This document shows, in pieces, positions 43,656-53,361 of a stretch of 64,000 nt of DNA. The stretch covers positions 282,187 to 346,186 of the forward strand of contig NZ_MRDH01000002.1 of NCBI RefSeq assembly GCF_002008225.1, in the 5' to 3' direction. The notes beneath the pieces were generated by a model. That model saw only the letters and a list, made by a program, of their open reading frames with translations. It searched no databases and had not been told where the DNA came from. Made by a program: the position numbers and the translations under genes. The stretch comes from Agrobacterium salinitolerans (GTDB lineage: Bacteria; Pseudomonadota; Alphaproteobacteria; Rhizobiales; Rhizobiaceae). The first letter of the stretch is position 1. Each line of letters opens with the position of its first letter.

Positions 43656-45524
43656 ATGGTTATTACCCGCATCTTCGAGTTTTTCGAGAACTGGATAAAG
43701 CCCTTCGCCCGCAAGGACGATGTGCGGCCGCCTGAAAGCACATTTGCCTTCATCTGGTTTTATATCTCGCAGGCCAAGGCGCCGTTTTTCGCGATGCTGG
43801 TGCTCGGCGGTTTGACGGCGGCCATCGAGGCGGCGCTGTTCTGGTTCGTCGGGCGGCTCGTTGATATTCTCTCGACGGTAAAGCCGGAAGAGGGCTGGGC
43901 GGGGCTGCTTGCGGCCCATGGCGGCGAACTGGTGGGCATGCTGGTGCTGATCGGCATCGTGCGTTTTGTCGTCACCATGGTGACCGCGCTGGTGGACCAG
44001 CAGATCATTACGCCCGGTTTTTACAATCTGGTGCGCTGGCAATCCTACATGCATGTGGCGCGGCAATCGCTGACCTTCTTCCAGAACGATTTTTCCGGCC
44101 GCATCGTGACCAAGGTCTGGTCCGGCGGGCAGGCGGCGGGCGATCTCGTTACATCGCTGATGGAAAGCGTGTGGTTCGTCGGCATTTATTCCGTGTCCAT
44201 GCTGTTCCTGATTGGCGGGCTGGACTGGCGTCTTGCGGTCGTTGTCATCGTCTGGGTGGGGATATTCTCGCTGCTGGCGCGGTATTTCGTGCCGCGTATC
44301 CGCCACCACTCCAAGGAAACGGCGGAAGCCGCCTCGATGCTTTCCGGCCGCATGGTGGACGCCTATAGCAATATCCAGACGCTGCGGCTGTTCGGGCGCG
44401 ACGACGCCAATGACCGCTATATGCGGCAGGGCTTCGACATTTTCCAGCATGCGACCATGACGTTCACGCGCTTCATTACCGGCGTGCGCGCCTCCATGGC
44501 GCTTCTGTCGGGCGTGATGATCACATCCATGGCCGCGCTCTGCACCGATCTGTGGCTTTCCGGCAAGATCAGTTCCGGCGCGGTCGCCTTCACGCTGGCG
44601 CTGGTGCTGCGCCTCAACTTCCTGCTCGGCCGGTTGATGACGCAGTTCAACGGCATCATGCGCAATTTCGGCACGGTGCAGAATGCCGCCGAGTTGATTT
44701 CGCAGCCGATCGGTCTCGTCGACGCCCCGGAGGCGACGGTGCTGGAGGTGAAGAAGCCGGGCATCCGTTTCGAAAATGTCAGTTTCCACTACGGGCGCGC
44801 GAACGGCGTCATCGACCATCTCAATCTCGATATCCGGGCGGGCGAGAAGGTGGGCATCGTCGGACGCTCCGGGGCGGGAAAATCCACCCTCGTCAATCTG
44901 CTTTTGCGTTTTTACGATGTCGAAAAAGGCCGTATCCTGATCGACGGGCAGGATATCGCCAGGGTGACGCAGGAATCGCTGCGCGCCCATATCGGCATGG
45001 TCACGCAGGATACGTCGCTGCTGCATCGCTCCATTCGCGACAACATCCTGTTCGGCCGCACCGACGCCACCGAAGCACAATTGCAGGAGGCGACGCGGCG
45101 CGCCAAGGCGGATGATTTCATCGCCAGGCTTGAGGATCAGCGCGGTCGCAAGGGGTTCGATGCACATGTGGGCGAACGCGGCGTGAAATTGTCCGGCGGC
45201 CAGCGCCAGCGCATCGCAATCGCCCGCGTGATGCTGAAGGACGCACCGATCCTCGTGCTCGATGAGGCGACGTCGGCGCTCGATTCGGAGGTGGAGGCGG
45301 CGATCCAGAGCAATCTGGATGAGCTGATGCAGGGCAAGACGGTGCTGGCCATTGCCCACCGCCTGTCGACGATTGCTGCTCTCGACCGGCTGATCGTGAT
45401 GGATCAGGGGCGCATCGTGGAGGAGGGCAGCCATTCCGATCTGGTCATGCAGGGCGGTCTTTATTCGGAACTCTGGGCGCGGCAGTCGGGCGGTTTTCTT
45501 GCCGCGGACGAAGCGGCGCAATAG
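43656..45524 (+). CDS. ABC exporter, fused membrane and ATPase domains (second of tandem pair)
   Basis: A 622-residue half-size exporter, clearly paralogous to the protein at 41508 along its length. Start ATG 43656 (MVITRIFEFFENWIKPF) fits the paralogue's N-terminus. Walker A GRSGAGKST, signature LSGGQRQRIAIARV, Walker B ILVLDEATSALDSEVEAAI and the H-loop AIAHRLST are intact. The two genes are separated by about 300 bases with a REP pair, so they may be one transcript with a processed or partly terminated middle. The gap otherwise holds a small stem AGGGCGG/CCGCCCT right after the first gene. Confidence 0.92.
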   Translation: MVITRIFEFFENWIKPFARKDDVRPPESTFAFIWFYISQAKAPFFAMLVLGGLTAAIEAALFWFVGRLVDILSTVKPEEGWAGLLAAHGGELVGMLVLIGIVRFVVTMVTALVDQQIITPGFYNLVRWQSYMHVARQSLTFFQNDFSGRIVTKVWSGGQAAGDLVTSLMESVWFVGIYSVSMLFLIGGLDWRLAVVVIVWVGIFSLLARYFVPRIRHHSKETAEAASMLSGRMVDAYSNIQTLRLFGRDDANDRYMRQGFDIFQHATMTFTRFITGVRASMALLSGVMITSMAALCTDLWLSGKISSGAVAFTLALVLRLNFLLGRLMTQFNGIMRNFGTVQNAAELISQPIGLVDAPEATVLEVKKPGIRFENVSFHYGRANGVIDHLNLDIRAGEKVGIVGRSGAGKSTLVNLLLRFYDVEKGRILIDGQDIARVTQESLRAHIGMVTQDTSLLHRSIRDNILFGRTDATEAQLQEATRRAKADDFIARLEDQRGRKGFDAHVGERGVKLSGGQRQRIAIARVMLKDAPILVLDEATSALDSEVEAAIQSNLDELMQGKTVLAIAHRLSTIAALDRLIVMDQGRIVEEGSHSDLVMQGGLYSELWARQSGGFLAADEAAQ

Positions 45525-45533
45525 GGCCTTCGG

Positions 45534-46466
45534 CTATTTCCCGATCATGAAATCCGCCATCAGTCCAAAGTGATTGGAGCCGAGGCTGTCGGGCAGGCGG
45601 GTGGTTTTCATCAGCGTCGCCGGTTCGCGGGCGAAGATGTGGTCGATGGCGATGCCGAAGCGACCGGCCTCCGTCGGCCATGTGGCGGGTTCGAAGGTCG
45701 CCTTCTTCAGATCGTTGGCGGCGAGGAAAGCGCGCATGTCAGGCGCGATGCTGGCCGAATTGAAATCTCCGGCCAGAATGAGCGGCCCGGTGACACGAAA
45801 GAGAATTTCGCTCACTTCGTCGAGTTCGTCGCGATGATAATCGTCGAAATAGGGCTTGGTGATATGCCCGGCGGCGAGCGTCAGTTCCGTGCCGTCGAGG
45901 TCGATATGGGCTATGGAGAACCGATCCCGCCGAAGATCGCTGAGGCTGTGGAAACGGCCTTCCAGCAATGGTCTTTTTGACAGGATGACCAGATCGCATC
46001 CGGGCGTGCCGGCGTAACAGCCAAGCCTGTGCGGATAGGTTTGCTGCAGTCGCGGCAGGGCCGATTCAAGCGCCGCTGCTTCGAAGAGATAGACCGCATC
46101 CGCGCCCGATTCGAGAATTTTGTCGGCAATTGCATCGGCATTGGCGGCATTGTCCATCAGCACGTTGAAGGACAGCAGCCGGAAAGGTTTGGCGCCCGGC
46201 GCAGGGGCGGCGGATGTGGGAAATTCCAGGAGCATGGCAATGGCGTGGATGGCGAGCGCAAGCGACCAGACCACGAGGAGCGCCGAAACCGCATCGCGCG
46301 TCAGCCAGAAGACGAGGCATGACAGCAGGATGCAGACGATGGCGATATGGAGCTGAAAGCTGGTGACGAAGGCGAGAAGCCAGAAATCCGTGAGGTAGCG
46401 CAGGCTGGCGACGAAAAGAACGGCAGCCACTGCCGTGGAGACCATGCAAGAGAGCTTCGCCGTCAT
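45534..46466 (-). CDS. Endonuclease/exonuclease/phosphatase-family membrane protein
   Basis: A 310-residue protein. The first 90 residues have about three hydrophobic helices, then an EEP (DNase I-like) domain: LLSFNVLMDN (about 97-106), YLFEAAALES with a Glu, GDFNSASIAP, AIDHIFAR, and the terminal SNHFGLMADF in place of the usual SDH motif. This type hydrolyses phosphodiesters (nucleic acid or phosphoinositide-like). The active-site domain would face the periplasm if the helices insert normally. The ATG 46466 is one of two nearby options; it is convergent with the ABC exporter, 9 bases apart. Confidence 0.85.
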   Translation of the reverse strand: MTAKLSCMVSTAVAAVLFVASLRYLTDFWLLAFVTSFQLHIAIVCILLSCLVFWLTRDAVSALLVVWSLALAIHAIAMLLEFPTSAAPAPGAKPFRLLSFNVLMDNAANADAIADKILESGADAVYLFEAAALESALPRLQQTYPHRLGCYAGTPGCDLVILSKRPLLEGRFHSLSDLRRDRFSIAHIDLDGTELTLAAGHITKPYFDDYHRDELDEVSEILFRVTGPLILAGDFNSASIAPDMRAFLAANDLKKATFEPATWPTEAGRFGIAIDHIFAREPATLMKTTRLPDSLGSNHFGLMADFMIGK

Positions 46467-46734
46467 CCGAATCCCTGCTTTCCGTGCTCTCCCTTGAAGT
46501 CTCCTAACATGGTGCACGGATGCGCACAATGTTGCCCGCCTGCCGAGTACGGCGAAAAAATGAGAGCCAAATTGGCCCCCTCCGGCAGAATTACGGCAGC
46601 TTTGTGTGCTTTGCTCTTGCCAAGTCGGTCAATATTTTGCGATCACACAGAGTGACGCGGTTTCTTGATGCCGCAGTTGTGTCCAGGACGGTGGGACGGA
46701 GTTTGTCCTGGATCAAATCTTAGCGGGAGGACTC

Positions 46735-46773
46735 ATGCGATTTACGGCAAAAACAGCGCAGAGGATGGTGTAG
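46735..46773 (+). CDS. Upstream ORF before petA (12 codons)
   Basis: [12 protein letters not shown], with the strong CGGGAGG 4 nt before its ATG and a TAG stop two bases before the GTG start of petA. petA itself has no ribosome site nearly as good, so ribosomes ending the upstream ORF probably re-initiate at the GTG. The frame differs from petA. This looks like translational coupling that may tune petABC production. It is a prediction from sequence arrangement. Confidence 0.6.
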   Translation: MRFTAKTAQRMV

Positions 46774-46775
46774 CG

Positions 46776-47354
46776 GTGAGCGAGCACGTAACCAATCACG
46801 ACGCTTCGGGTGAACCGACCCGTCGCGATTTTCTTTATCTAGTGACGGGAATGGCGGGCGCCGTTGGTGCCGCCGCAGTAGCATGGCCTTTTATTGACCA
46901 GATGCGTCCCGATGCATCGACACTGGCGCTTGCCTCGATCGAAGTGGATGTCGCGGCCGTCGAGCCTGGCATGTCGCTCACCGTGAAGTGGCGCGGCAAG
47001 CCGATTTTCATCCGCAACCGCACGGAGAAGGAAATCGAGGAAGCCAAGGCCGTCGCTCTCGGCGATCTGAAGGATCCCGTGGCGCGCAACGCCAACATCG
47101 CCGCGGACGCGCAGGCGACGGATATCGACCGCTCCGCCGGCCAGGGCAAGGAAAACTGGATCGTCATGGTCGGTTCCTGTACCCATCTCGGTTGCGTTCC
47201 GCTTGGCCAGGCCGGCGATTTCGGCGGATGGTTCTGTCCCTGCCATGGCTCGCACTACGATACGGCGGGCCGCATACGTAAGGGTCCGGCGCCGCAGAAC
47301 CTCGCCATCCCGACATTTGCATTCACATCCGATACCGTGATCAAGATCGGATAA
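46776..47354 (+). CDS. petA: Ubiquinol-cytochrome c reductase, Rieske iron-sulfur subunit
   Basis: Rieske protein (192 residues) of the bc1 complex, which passes electrons from ubiquinol to cytochrome c1. A Tat-type N-terminus [11 protein letters not shown] (15-25) anchors it through a helix. The 2Fe-2S ligands are Cys135/His137 in CTHLGC and Cys154/His157 in CPCHGS; the second Cys of each motif (140, 156) makes the stabilising disulfide. Start GTG 46776 ([19 protein letters not shown]) matches the family N-terminus. First gene of petABC. About 270 bases upstream hold the promoter. Confidence 0.95.
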   Translation: MSEHVTNHDASGEPTRRDFLYLVTGMAGAVGAAAVAWPFIDQMRPDASTLALASIEVDVAAVEPGMSLTVKWRGKPIFIRNRTEKEIEEAKAVALGDLKDPVARNANIAADAQATDIDRSAGQGKENWIVMVGSCTHLGCVPLGQAGDFGGWFCPCHGSHYDTAGRIRKGPAPQNLAIPTFAFTSDTVIKIG

Positions 47355-47368
47355 GGGGACAGATATTC

Positions 47369-48691
47369 ATGAGTGGTCATTCCAGTTATCAGCCGTCCAC
47401 CGGCATCGAGAGGTGGATCGATTCGCGGCTTCCCTTGCCGCGCATGATCTATGACAGCTTCGTTGCCTACCCTGTCCCGCGTAACCTGAACTACGCCTAT
47501 ACGTTCGGCGCGATGCTTTCCGTCATGCTCATCGTGCAGATCCTCACCGGCGTCGTGCTGGCCATGCATTATGCCGCCGAAACGACGGTCGCGTTCAATT
47601 CCGTCGAAAAGATCATGCGTGACGTCAACCATGGCTGGCTGCTGCGCTACATGCATGCCAACGGTGCGTCGTTCTTCTTCATCGCGGTTTACCTGCACAT
47701 TGCCCGTGGCCTTTATTACGGCTCTTACAAGGCGCCGCGCGAAATCCTCTGGATTCTCGGTTGCGTGATCTTCCTGCTGATGATGGCGACGGGTTTCATG
47801 GGCTACGTTCTGCCCTGGGGCCAGATGTCCTTCTGGGGCGCGACCGTCATCACCGGCTTCTTCACGGCATTCCCCGCCATCGGTGAATGGATCCAGCAGT
47901 TCCTGCTTGGCGGCTTTGCCGTTGACCAGCCGACGCTGAACCGCTTCTTCGCGCTTCATTATCTGCTGCCCTTCATGATCGCAGGCGTCGTTATCCTGCA
48001 CATCTGGGCTCTGCACGTCACCGGTCAGACCAACCCGACCGGCGTTGAAGTCAAGAGCAAGACCGACACGGTTCCCTTCACGCCCTATGCGACGCTGAAG
48101 GATGCGCTCGGCGTTTCCGTGTTCCTGATCGGTTATGCCTGGTTCGTCTTCTATATGCCGAACTTCCTCGGCCACCCCGACAACTACATCATGGCAGATC
48201 CGCTGAAGACGCCGGCGCATATCGTTCCGGAATGGTACTTCCTGCCATTCTACGCCATGCTGCGCGCCATCACCTTCAACATCTGGGTCATCGATTCCAA
48301 GCTTGGCGGCGTTCTCGTGATGTTCGGCGCGATCGTCGTGCTGTTCTTCCTGCCCTGGCTCGATACGTCGAAGGTTCGCTCCGCCGTTTATCGTCCCTGG
48401 TACAAGATGTTCTTCTGGGTCTTCGTGGTGAATGCCATCATGCTCGGCTGGCTGGGTTCGCGCCCGGCGGAAGGAACGGGCCTGATTGGTCTTCTCACCG
48501 GCGATCTGAAAGGCAATTATGTCGGCTATTCTCAGCTCGGCACGCTTTATTACTTCGGTTTCTTCCTCGTCATCATGCCGATCCTCGGTCTGGTCGAAAC
48601 GCCCCGGCGTATTCCGAATTCGATTACCGAGGCCGTTCTTGAAAAGAACGCCGCCAAGACGGGTGCCGCATCTGCGGCTGCCGAAGTCTGA
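47369..48691 (+). CDS. petB: Cytochrome b of the bc1 complex
   Basis: A 440-residue multi-spanning cytochrome b that holds two haems and both quinone sites. The haem ligands are the His in [10 protein letters not shown] and YLHIARG and those in HYLLPF and LHIWALH; the Q_o-site motif PEWY (in [15 protein letters not shown]) is present. Eight helices are predicted, the expected number, with an additional short tail ([14 protein letters not shown]). It lies 14 bases after petA and before petC, in the standard bc1 order. Confidence 0.97.
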   Translation: MSGHSSYQPSTGIERWIDSRLPLPRMIYDSFVAYPVPRNLNYAYTFGAMLSVMLIVQILTGVVLAMHYAAETTVAFNSVEKIMRDVNHGWLLRYMHANGASFFFIAVYLHIARGLYYGSYKAPREILWILGCVIFLLMMATGFMGYVLPWGQMSFWGATVITGFFTAFPAIGEWIQQFLLGGFAVDQPTLNRFFALHYLLPFMIAGVVILHIWALHVTGQTNPTGVEVKSKTDTVPFTPYATLKDALGVSVFLIGYAWFVFYMPNFLGHPDNYIMADPLKTPAHIVPEWYFLPFYAMLRAITFNIWVIDSKLGGVLVMFGAIVVLFFLPWLDTSKVRSAVYRPWYKMFFWVFVVNAIMLGWLGSRPAEGTGLIGLLTGDLKGNYVGYSQLGTLYYFGFFLVIMPILGLVETPRRIPNSITEAVLEKNAAKTGAASAAAEV

Positions 48692-48713
48692 GCGCGAAGG
48701 AAGGATGACGACA

Positions 48714-49625
<912 letters not shown>

Positions 49626-49652
49626 TCGATATCCAGATGCCTGTCAGTCATT

Positions 49653-49683
49653 GGCCCCCACGGTCTTTCGTGGGGGCCTTTTC
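49653..49683 (+). terminator. Rho-independent terminator after petC
   Basis: Perfect 10-bp stem GGCCCCCACG/CGTGGGGGCC, loop GTCTTT, then TTTTC. Confidence 0.9.
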
Positions 49684-49704
49684 ATGGGTGCCTTTTCATG
49701 GGTG
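49677..49704. repeat. 14-bp perfect tandem repeat
   Basis: CCTTTTCATGGGTG occurs twice head to tail (49677-49690 and 49691-49704), the first copy being part of the petC terminator tail. Possibly a slippage duplication. Confidence 0.8.
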
Positions 49705-49877
49705 CTGGTGAACGGCAAGCATCGGTTGCCCGGCTGAGAGACGCCGCAGGGCCGGAGCCCGGGTCACAGCAATGCCAGGGAATGAGCGCGGGTCCTTTTT
49801 AGTTGGTCCGCAGCCGCCAAGTTGATAGGGTGGCCTGAACCTTCTGATCCATTTCCCTTATCTCAACTGGAAATACC
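49705..49877 (+). other. Structured leader region before apt
   Basis: No gene. The region is GC-rich in its first part and contains GGCTGAGA, AATGCCAGGGAA and TGAACCTTCTGATCC, fragments that look like parts of a thiamine-pyrophosphate riboswitch but in the wrong order. Also a long-range pairing closes just before the apt ATG (AGTTGA/TCAACT at about 49819 and 49863). It may be an RNA leader for apt, but I cannot assign a riboswitch class. Confidence 0.35.
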
Positions 49878-50420
49878 ATGACCGTTATCGCTTCGGAGCT
49901 TTCCGCTGCCATCCGTTCCATTCCCGACTATCCGAAGCCGGGCATCATCTTCCGCGACATCACGACGCTGCTCGGCAACCCGCGCGCCTTTCGCCGCGCC
50001 GTCGATGAACTCGTGCAGCCCTATGCGGGTACGAAGATCGACAAGATCGCCGGTATGGAAGCACGTGGCTTCATTCTGGGAGGGGCGGTGGCGCATCAGC
50101 TATCGGCCGGTTTCGTGCCCATCCGCAAGAAGGGCAAGCTGCCGCACACCACCGTCCGCGTCGCCTACAGCCTTGAATACGGCGTGGACGAAATGGAAAT
50201 GCATGTGGACGCGGTCCAGCCGGGTGAGAAGGTCATTCTGGTCGACGACCTGATTGCCACGGGCGGCACCGCTGAAGGTGCGGTCAAGCTGTTGCGGCAG
50301 ATGGGAGCGGAGATCGTTTCCGCCTGCTTCGTCATCGATCTGCCCGATCTTGGCGGCCGCAAGAAGCTGGAAAACCTTGGTGTCGAGGTGCGGACGCTGG
50401 TGGAATTTTCCGGCCATTGA
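49878..50420 (+). CDS. apt: Adenine phosphoribosyltransferase
   Basis: Salvages adenine to AMP with PRPP. The protein has 180 residues, normal for Apt. The PRPP loop is [17 protein letters not shown] (about 116-132), and [14 protein letters not shown] near the start, [14 protein letters not shown], and [11 protein letters not shown] complete the family pattern. The start ATG 49878 is clear. It is monocistronic, with a stem-loop terminator shared with the next convergent gene. Confidence 0.96.
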   Translation: MTVIASELSAAIRSIPDYPKPGIIFRDITTLLGNPRAFRRAVDELVQPYAGTKIDKIAGMEARGFILGGAVAHQLSAGFVPIRKKGKLPHTTVRVAYSLEYGVDEMEMHVDAVQPGEKVILVDDLIATGGTAEGAVKLLRQMGAEIVSACFVIDLPDLGGRKKLENLGVEVRTLVEFSGH

Positions 50421-50428
50421 GATGGTAG

Positions 50429-50460
50429 CGGGGCAATGGTAACGCTATTGCCCCGGCGCT
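50429..50460. terminator. Hairpin between apt and MaoC gene
   Basis: CGGGGCAAT/ATTGCCCCG (9 bp) at 50429-50437 and 50447-50455. Convergent genes flank it, so it could act both ways. No long T-run. Confidence 0.6.
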
Positions 50461-50464
50461 CATT

Positions 50465-50932
50465 CTATTCGAATTCCAGAACCCCGCTCCGGAAGGTCAG
50501 CACCGTTTCTCCTGACTGGTTGACGCCCTCGTTAAATGTAGTGTTCAGCCAGACGCCGGCTCTGGATTCCAGCGCCCGAGTGTCGAGCAGGGTCACGAAA
50601 TAGGTGACATCGTCTCCGGCAAAGACCGGTTTTTTCCATTTCAGTTCTCGAAAGCCGGGCGAGGGGCCGAGTTTGGGCGGCTCAAGGCCCTGTAGTTTCA
50701 GCCTCTTCACCTCCTTGGCCCAGTGGGAGAGGAAGCACTTCATCCAGCCAGCACCTGTGTGCCATCCGGAAGCGCAAAGACCGCCGAAAATGCTGTTCTT
50801 TGCGGCTTCCGCGTCGAGATGAAAGGGCTGCGGATCGAAATCGCGGGCGAAACGGATGATGTCTTCGGCGGAGAAATGCAGCGTATCGAGTGTGACGCGT
50901 TCGCCGATAGGAGAAAGTTCTGCCAGTTTCAT
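50465..50932 (-). CDS. MaoC-like hot-dog-fold dehydratase (second of pair)
   Basis: A 155-residue MaoC-type protein. The hydratase motif region is FARDFDPQPFHLDAEAAKNSIFGGLCASGWHT with its Asp and His (R-hydratase 2 catalytic dyad), followed by GPSPGFRELKWKKPVFAGDDV. It may hydrate or dehydrate an enoyl-CoA. It overlaps the other MaoC gene by 4 nt. The two could form the heterodimer/double hot-dog seen in larger hydratases. Confidence 0.9.
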   Translation of the reverse strand: MKLAELSPIGERVTLDTLHFSAEDIIRFARDFDPQPFHLDAEAAKNSIFGGLCASGWHTGAGWMKCFLSHWAKEVKRLKLQGLEPPKLGPSPGFRELKWKKPVFAGDDVTYFVTLLDTRALESRAGVWLNTTFNEGVNQSGETVLTFRSGVLEFE

Positions 50933-51402
50933 GCTGCAGCGCCCCCATTGTCGCGCATGCGGAACATCACGGTGTTTTCGCCGTGCGATACCAGGACGCC
51001 GTGTTGGTTATAAAGCTCGTGGCGTAGTTTCACGAGGCCGATGCCGCGGCGCGACGCGGAGGGCCGCTGTTCCAGAACAATGGATTTTCCCGCAAGCGTA
51101 TCGCCCGCCAAAACCGGTTTTTTCCAGTCAACGAAATCGATGCCCGGGCTGCCCTCCGAGGTCGAGTTCGAAATGTAGCTGTCCGCCATCATCCGCATCA
51201 GCAGGCTGCAAGTGTGCCAGCCAGAAGCCGCTAGCCCGCCGAGAATGCTCTGGCGTCCGGCCTCTTCGGACAGGTGCATGGGTTGGGGGTCGAATTCACT
51301 CGCAAAAGCAACGATCTGCTCTGCGGAAATCGATTGCGGTCCAAGGGGAAATTCCTGTCCGACGGGAAAATCCTCATAGGCATAAGTCGCGACCGGCGTC
51401 AT
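50929..51402 (-). CDS. MaoC-like hot-dog-fold dehydratase (first of pair)
   Basis: A 157-residue paralogue of the following gene. Catalytic dyad in FASEFDPQPMHLSEEAGRQSILGGLAASGWHT; IDFVDWKKPVLAGDTL follows. The start ATG 51402 follows GGGAGG; ATG 51438 is possible but adds an unlikely tail. As first gene in a two-gene operon with the neighbour, it suggests a dedicated enoyl-CoA or PHA-type hydratase of two different chains. Confidence 0.9.
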   Translation of the reverse strand: MTPVATYAYEDFPVGQEFPLGPQSISAEQIVAFASEFDPQPMHLSEEAGRQSILGGLAASGWHTCSLLMRMMADSYISNSTSEGSPGIDFVDWKKPVLAGDTLAGKSIVLEQRPSASRRGIGLVKLRHELYNQHGVLVSHGENTVMFRMRDNGGAAA

Positions 51403-51518
51403 GGCGTCCTCCCTTCGCACAGTCAATATCGGCGGCATCTAAAATGATTTTTCCCTTTACGTAAAGGTCAAATCGAGGATGCAATGCAGAGGAATGGGGC
51501 GAGGCGGCTGCCGCTTGT

Positions 51519-51640
51519 TTCTTCTCCCCGAGGGGAGAAGGTCGCGGCAGCGGGATGAGGGGGCGAGGGTAGAGATATTCGGAGAGCTTGCCCCCTCATC
51601 CGACCCTTCGGGCCACCTTCTCCCCGGCGGGGAGAAGAAA
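51519..51640. repeat. Inverted intergenic repeat element
   Basis: The left part (about 51519-51567) starts with CTTCTCCCCGAGGGGAGAAG, itself a palindrome, and ends with GGATGAGGGGGCGAG; the right part (about 51587-51640) contains the matching CTTGCCCCCTCATCC and ends in CTTCTCCCCGGCGGGGAGAAG-like sequence. The two halves are reverse complements with differences. It is a mobile-looking palindromic repeat of the kind dispersed in rhizobial genomes, and forms a large hairpin between the MaoC and ychF genes. The rest of 51403-51701 shows no gene. Confidence 0.8.
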
Positions 51641-51701
51641 CCCTGCCGCGATGTTCGGCTTACCCTTCTCAGCGACCCTATCGAGGCCGCCAAAGGCCAG
51701 A

Positions 51702-52805
51702 TCAGGTATTGAAGCGGAAGTGGATGACGTCGCCGTCCTGAACCACGTATTCCTTGCCTTCGTCGCGAGCCTTGCCGGCTTCCTTCGCACCGACTTCGCC
51801 CTTGAAGGCGACATAGTCGTTGTAAGCGATGGTGTTGGCGCGGATGAAGCCGCGTTCGAAATCGGAGTGGATGACGCCGGCGGCCTGCGGGGCCTTGGTG
51901 CCGCGCTCAATCGTCCAGGCGCGGCATTCTTTCGGGCCGACGGTGAAATAGGTGATGAGATCGAGCAGCTTGTAGCCTGCGCGGATCAGGCGGTCGAGGC
52001 CTGCTTCCTCGAGCCCGAGGGCCGAAAGGAACTCCTTCGCCTCTTCATCGGGAAGCTGCGCGACTTCGGATTCGATCGCAGCAGAGATGACGACGGATTC
52101 GGCGCCCTGGGCCTTGGCCATTTCGGCAACGGCTTTCGTGTGTTCGTTGCCGTCGACGGCGTCGCTTTCGGCGACGTTGCAGACGTAGAGGACCGGATGC
52201 GCGGTCAGGAGGTTGAGGCCCTGAAGGATGCGCAGCTCCTCGGCATCCAGCGTGGAGAGCAGGGTGCGGACCGGCTTGCCTTCGTTCAGAAGCTTCAGCG
52301 AGGCCTCCATCAGCGGCAGCTGCGCCAGCGATTCCTTATCCTTGCCGGTGGCGCGCTTGCGGGTCTGTTCCGTGCGGCGCTCAAGGCTTTCGAGATCGGA
52401 AAGCATCAGCTCGGTCTCGATGGTCTCGGCGTCGGCCACGGGGTTGATGCGGCCTTCGACGTGGGTGATGTCGTCATCTTCGAAGCAGCGCAGAACGTGC
52501 ACCACGGCGTCCACTTCGCGGATATTGGCGAGGAACTGGTTGCCGAGGCCTTCGCCTTTCGATGCGCCGCGCACCAGGCCGGCAATATCCACAAAGGAGA
52601 TACGGGTGGGGATGATTTCCTTCGAGCCGGCAATGTCGGCGAGGATTTTCATGCGCGCATCCGGAACCGCCACTTCGCCGGTATTCGGCTCGATGGTGCA
52701 GAAGGGATAGTTGGCCGCCTGCGCCGCTGCCGTTTTCGTCAGCGCGTTGAAGAGAGTGGACTTGCCGACATTTGGCAATCCAACGATACCGCATTTGAAG
52801 CCCAT
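51702..52805 (-). CDS. ychF: Ribosome-binding ATPase YchF (Obg family)
   Basis: A 367-residue Obg-family NTPase that prefers ATP and binds ribosomes. G1 is GLPNVGKST (9-17), G3 VDIAGLVRGASKGEGLGN, and the altered G4 is NVAESD rather than NKxD, consistent with ATP use. The C-terminal TGS domain ends in YVVQDGDVIHFRFN. ATG 52805 is chosen; an upstream extension has no conservation. In many rhizobia it is near pth and rplY, as in this window. Confidence 0.96.
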   Translation of the reverse strand: MGFKCGIVGLPNVGKSTLFNALTKTAAAQAANYPFCTIEPNTGEVAVPDARMKILADIAGSKEIIPTRISFVDIAGLVRGASKGEGLGNQFLANIREVDAVVHVLRCFEDDDITHVEGRINPVADAETIETELMLSDLESLERRTEQTRKRATGKDKESLAQLPLMEASLKLLNEGKPVRTLLSTLDAEELRILQGLNLLTAHPVLYVCNVAESDAVDGNEHTKAVAEMAKAQGAESVVISAAIESEVAQLPDEEAKEFLSALGLEEAGLDRLIRAGYKLLDLITYFTVGPKECRAWTIERGTKAPQAAGVIHSDFERGFIRANTIAYNDYVAFKGEVGAKEAGKARDEGKEYVVQDGDVIHFRFNT

Positions 52806-53007
52806 GGCTTGAAACCTGCCCGTTTGAAAGAATTCGTTGAGGAGCCTTTTGCGGAAACGGCAAGGCAAGGTCAAGCCCGCGGGCGGATTTGTGCGGGCAA
52901 AGCCCCTTTAATGGTGCGGAATTTCTGGCAGGGTTGCCGATGCCGCGGTTGCGGCGCAATATAAGCGGGTCAAGCGACCGATCTTTCGTCATCAACGGGG
53001 TTTTCCC

Positions 53008-53358
53008 ATGAACAACCGCGATGAGCGACAGGCACGAGCGACCATGATGGGTGACAGTCCTGTCGATCTCAAACCGAAACCGAAAGTCAAACCGAAGCTG
53101 GAGCGGCCGAAGCTCTACAAGGTCATTCTGCTGAATGACGACTATACGCCGCGTGAGTTCGTTACCGTGGTGTTGAAAGCTGTCTTCCGCATGAGCGAGG
53201 AAACCGGCCACCGGGTGATGATGACGGCGCACCGCTTCGGAAGTGCGGTCGTCGTTGTCTGCGAGCGCGATATCGCCGAGACCAAGGCCAAGGAAGCGAC
53301 CGGTCTCGGCAAGGAAGCGGGATTTCCGCTGATGTTCACCACCGAGCCGGAAGAGTGA
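53008..53358 (+). CDS. clpS: ClpS adaptor (ClpS2-type)
   Basis: A 116-residue N-end-rule adaptor of ClpAP. The substrate-binding region LLNDDYTPREFVTVVLKAVF (about 41-60) and MMTAHRFGSAVVVVCERD (about 71-88) are conserved; the C-terminal tail KAKEATGLGKEAGFPLMFTTEPEE is of the type that distinguishes ClpS2 from the ClpS encoded beside clpA. No clpA is near here. The basic N-terminal region with PKPKVKPKLERPK is disordered. It is divergent from ychF. Confidence 0.94.
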   Translation: MNNRDERQARATMMGDSPVDLKPKPKVKPKLERPKLYKVILLNDDYTPREFVTVVLKAVFRMSEETGHRVMMTAHRFGSAVVVVCERDIAETKAKEATGLGKEAGFPLMFTTEPEE

Positions 53359-53361
53359 GCG

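Noticed and set aside
41778..45521. Very long minus-strand frames opposite the two ABC exporters
   Set aside because: They are antisense artefacts of GC-rich codon bias; all ABC motifs are on the plus strand.
49742..49860. TPP riboswitch before apt
   Set aside because: CTGAGA and the other thi-box-like pieces are in the wrong order and do not form the required stems; apt is not a thiamine gene.
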